Shown piece by piece: positions 31,255-32,731 of a DNA stretch of 32,731 nucleotides; positions within the stretch are counted from its first letter, which is position 1; each line of letters starts with the position of its first letter. The translations under genes and the position numbers were made by a program. The notes beneath the pieces are model-generated. The model did not search any database. It saw nothing but the letters and a program-made list of their open reading frames with translations, and was not told the DNA's origin. This DNA is from Acidimicrobiaceae bacterium (GTDB taxonomy: Bacteria; Actinomycetota; Acidimicrobiia; Acidimicrobiales; RAAP-2), in contig DAHUZM010000091.1 of assembly GCA_027306525.1 (NCBI GenBank), forward strand, positions 1 to 32,731, written 5' to 3'.

Positions 31255-32519
31255 GCGCAATCGCGGGGATCCGAGCTGACTGGGTGCTCGATTCCCGGGC
31301 GCGGCCGAGTATCGAAGTAAGCGTGGAACTGGAGGGCGGAGCGGTCGTGTTCGCTCAGTGCCCATCGGGTCGCTCAACTGGCCGTCACGAGTCCCGAGAG
31401 CTGCGTGACGATGACGCTGACCGCTTCGACGGGATGGGCGTGACTCAGGCAATTTCAGGTATTCGGAACTGGGTCACTGATGCGCTCATCGGCTTCGACG
31501 TCACAGATCAGGCAAGGATTGATCAACTGTTAGTCGAGCTCGATGGGACCGAAGATCGATCGAGGCTAGGTGCAAACGCGATCCTGGCGGTGTCGGCTGC
31601 GTGCGCGCGAGCGGGTGCACTCGCTCTCGGTTCTCCCTTGTGGGCTCATTTGGCCGGATTACGTACCCCCAGATTGCCAATGCCCATGGTGAACATGATC
31701 AGTGGCAACCTCCACGCTCGTGGCGGCATGAGTATTCAAGACGTATTGATCATGCCCGTTGGGGCTCAGGACGTGGAGACAGCTCTTGAGTGGGTACACG
31801 ACGTGTATCACTCTTGCAGGCGCGCACTGGATGAGCGGGGCTTCTCGGTATTGGTTGGCGACGAAGGTGGTTTCGGCGCCCCGATGTCGAGCGAGGAGGC
31901 ACTCGAACTCGTGGTCGATGCGATCTCTCGGGCGGGGCGCAAGCCGGGCGAAGAGGTTGCGCTGACGATCGATGTGGCGGGGACGCACATCCTTCAGCCA
32001 GACGGCTCCTATCTTCTAGACGGACAGATCCTCTCCTCGCTTGGCCTGATCGAGGTGTTTAAAGAGTGGATCGATCGCTTTCCAATCATCTCGATAGAAG
32101 ATCCGCTGGGCGAGGACGATTGGGATGCTTGGTGCGATGCGGCGACCCACCTTGCATCACGCGTGCAGCTGGTCGGCGACGATCTGATTTGCACTCATCT
32201 CCATCGACTCGAAATGGCGGCAGAACTCGGATGTGCCAATGCTGTGCTTGTTAAGCCGAATCAGATCGGTACCCTCAGCGAGGCCCTATCCGTTGTCGAC
32301 AAAGCGGCTGAACTCGGCATGGCTACAATCGTGTCAGCGCGCTCGGGAGAGACTGAGGACGACTGGCTCGCCGACTTCGCCATCGCAAGCGGTGCCGGGT
32401 CAATCAAGGTTGGATCTGTGGCCCGCTCCGAACGCCTCGCGAAATACAACAGGCTCATGCGCGTTGGTCGACAGCCAAATGCGCCGCGATGGGCGGGCTC
32501 ACCGCAATGGTCCCACTAA
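31251..32519 (+). CDS. Enolase-superfamily protein with altered catalytic residues
   Basis: A 422-residue enolase homologue, slightly shorter than the usual 430. Retained residues (yeast numbering in brackets) are Ser42 (S39) in 'PSGRSTG', His155 (H159), Glu205 (E211) in 'GDEGGFG', metal ligands Asp241 (D246), Glu283 (E295) in 'SIEDP' and Asp310 (D320), Lys335 (K345), Arg364 (R374) and Lys386 (K396). Two positions differ: Glu168 is Asp164 in 'SIQDVLIMPVG', and catalytic His373 is Ala363, since the family sequence SHRSGETED reads SARSGETED. It is therefore unlikely to be the housekeeping enolase. Coupled to an APH-like kinase, it may dehydrate or rearrange a phosphorylated acid. Carboxyphosphonoenolpyruvate synthase of bialaphos biosynthesis is a known enolase-derived precedent. 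Confidence 0.88.
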   Translation: MSAIAGIRADWVLDSRARPSIEVSVELEGGAVVFAQCPSGRSTGRHESRELRDDDADRFDGMGVTQAISGIRNWVTDALIGFDVTDQARIDQLLVELDGTEDRSRLGANAILAVSAACARAGALALGSPLWAHLAGLRTPRLPMPMVNMISGNLHARGGMSIQDVLIMPVGAQDVETALEWVHDVYHSCRRALDERGFSVLVGDEGGFGAPMSSEEALELVVDAISRAGRKPGEEVALTIDVAGTHILQPDGSYLLDGQILSSLGLIEVFKEWIDRFPIISIEDPLGEDDWDAWCDAATHLASRVQLVGDDLICTHLHRLEMAAELGCANAVLVKPNQIGTLSEALSVVDKAAELGMATIVSARSGETEDDWLADFAIASGAGSIKVGSVARSERLAKYNRLMRVGRQPNAPRWAGSPQWSH

Positions 32520-32637
32520 CCATCGGTGGGCGTATTTCAGAGTTTGCAGCCAGCCTTGACGGTGCTGATCGGGCTCGGGAAGGACTAGGTCTTCCGGACC
32601 GAGGGTCGAGGTGACAGATGGACCCTGTGGGTGATGG

Positions 32638-32731
32638 TCATGCTGCCTTGTTCCTCCGGTGATTGTCGAGGACTTGGTGGGGAGTTCGGCCCCGCATGTA
32701 GTCGCCGTGGTTCCTTCGCCGGTGGTGGTAG
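32638..32731 (-). mobile_element. Transposase C-terminus (integrase-core type), cut by window edge
   Basis: The reverse strand reads YHHRRRNHGDYMRGRTPHQV, then 'LDNHRRNKAA' and a TGA at 32640-32638. 'GRTPxxVL' preceded by a Y-N/H-x-R-x-H-x-G stretch is the usual ending of DDE integrase-core transposases of the IS3/IS481 type. Only about 30 residues lie in the window, so the family is uncertain. The terminal inverted repeat should lie between 32520 and 32637, but I could not identify it with confidence. It marks the right boundary of the lower-GC segment. Confidence 0.65.

Noticed and set aside
1-32731. CRISPR arrays, tRNA, rRNA or a replication origin
   Set aside because: I saw no regularly spaced repeats, no cloverleaf-like tRNA sequence, no rRNA stretch and no DnaA-box cluster on reading through the window.

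Overview
The window is high-GC DNA with GTG as well as ATG starts and dense head-to-tail operons. It encodes a membrane-anchored HtrA-type protease, an Rv0571c-type phosphoribosyltransferase-hydrolase and a DUF1918 protein. Together these suggest an actinobacterium (Actinomycetota), possibly an uncultured acidimicrobial or related lineage. That assignment rests on gene content and composition only; there is no rRNA or tRNA in the window.

Layout. 1-227: AT-rich edge, then the C-terminal end of a HAD sugar-phosphatase/phosphomutase-like gene coupled to a GH65 disaccharide phosphorylase (224-2560). 2586-4088 (-): a two-domain aminoglycoside-phosphotransferase-like/P-loop kinase. 4217-5422: three small unrecognised genes. 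5444-7065 (-): PiT phosphate permease with its DUF47/PhoU-like partner. 7179-7598: Hsp20. 15643-7969 (-): a long probable operon of DUF1918, a CBS-pair protein, 2-oxoacid:acceptor oxidoreductase gamma, alpha and beta, a GltD-like flavoprotein fused to a ferredoxin module, and PEP synthase. 15725-18654: nucleotidyltransferase, GH1 glycosidase (-) and a MEDS-domain sensor. 18948-22109: HtrA protease and a two-gene ABC exporter. 22243-24862: adenosine-specific kinase, archease and RtcB RNA ligase. 25058-26371: phosphoribosyltransferase/alpha-beta hydrolase fusion. 26757-27489: a broken DUF4396 gene. 27765-28181 (-): a second CBS-pair protein. 28301-32731: a lower-GC segment with a secreted phosphoesterase, an APH-like kinase coupled to a divergent enolase, and the C-terminus of a transposase at the right edge.

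Main interpretation. About eight of these families match members of the Mycobacterium tuberculosis DosR (DevR) hypoxia/dormancy regulon: HAD+GH65 (Rv2006), the two-domain kinase (Rv2004c), Hsp20 (Rv2031c), CBS pair (Rv2626c), DUF1918 (Rv0569), phosphoribosyltransferase-hydrolase (Rv0571c), and archease with RtcB (Rv2630/Rv2631). In M. tuberculosis they are scattered over several loci; here they lie within about 28 kb. Palindromic boxes resembling the DosR consensus core GGGAC-N4-GTCCC lie upstream of most of them: the four best match 9 of 10 core positions, at 4150, 22755, 25002 and 28217. The window therefore looks like a compact redox/hypoxia survival island in a non-mycobacterial actinobacterium. 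It joins chaperone, RNA repair, trehalose/maltose-type phosphorolysis and ferredoxin-linked pyruvate/PEP metabolism. No DosR or DosS gene is visible, so the regulator is inferred.

The right-hand segment is probably a separate, acquired module. Its enolase paralogue has lost the catalytic histidine equivalent and is translationally coupled to a small-molecule kinase.
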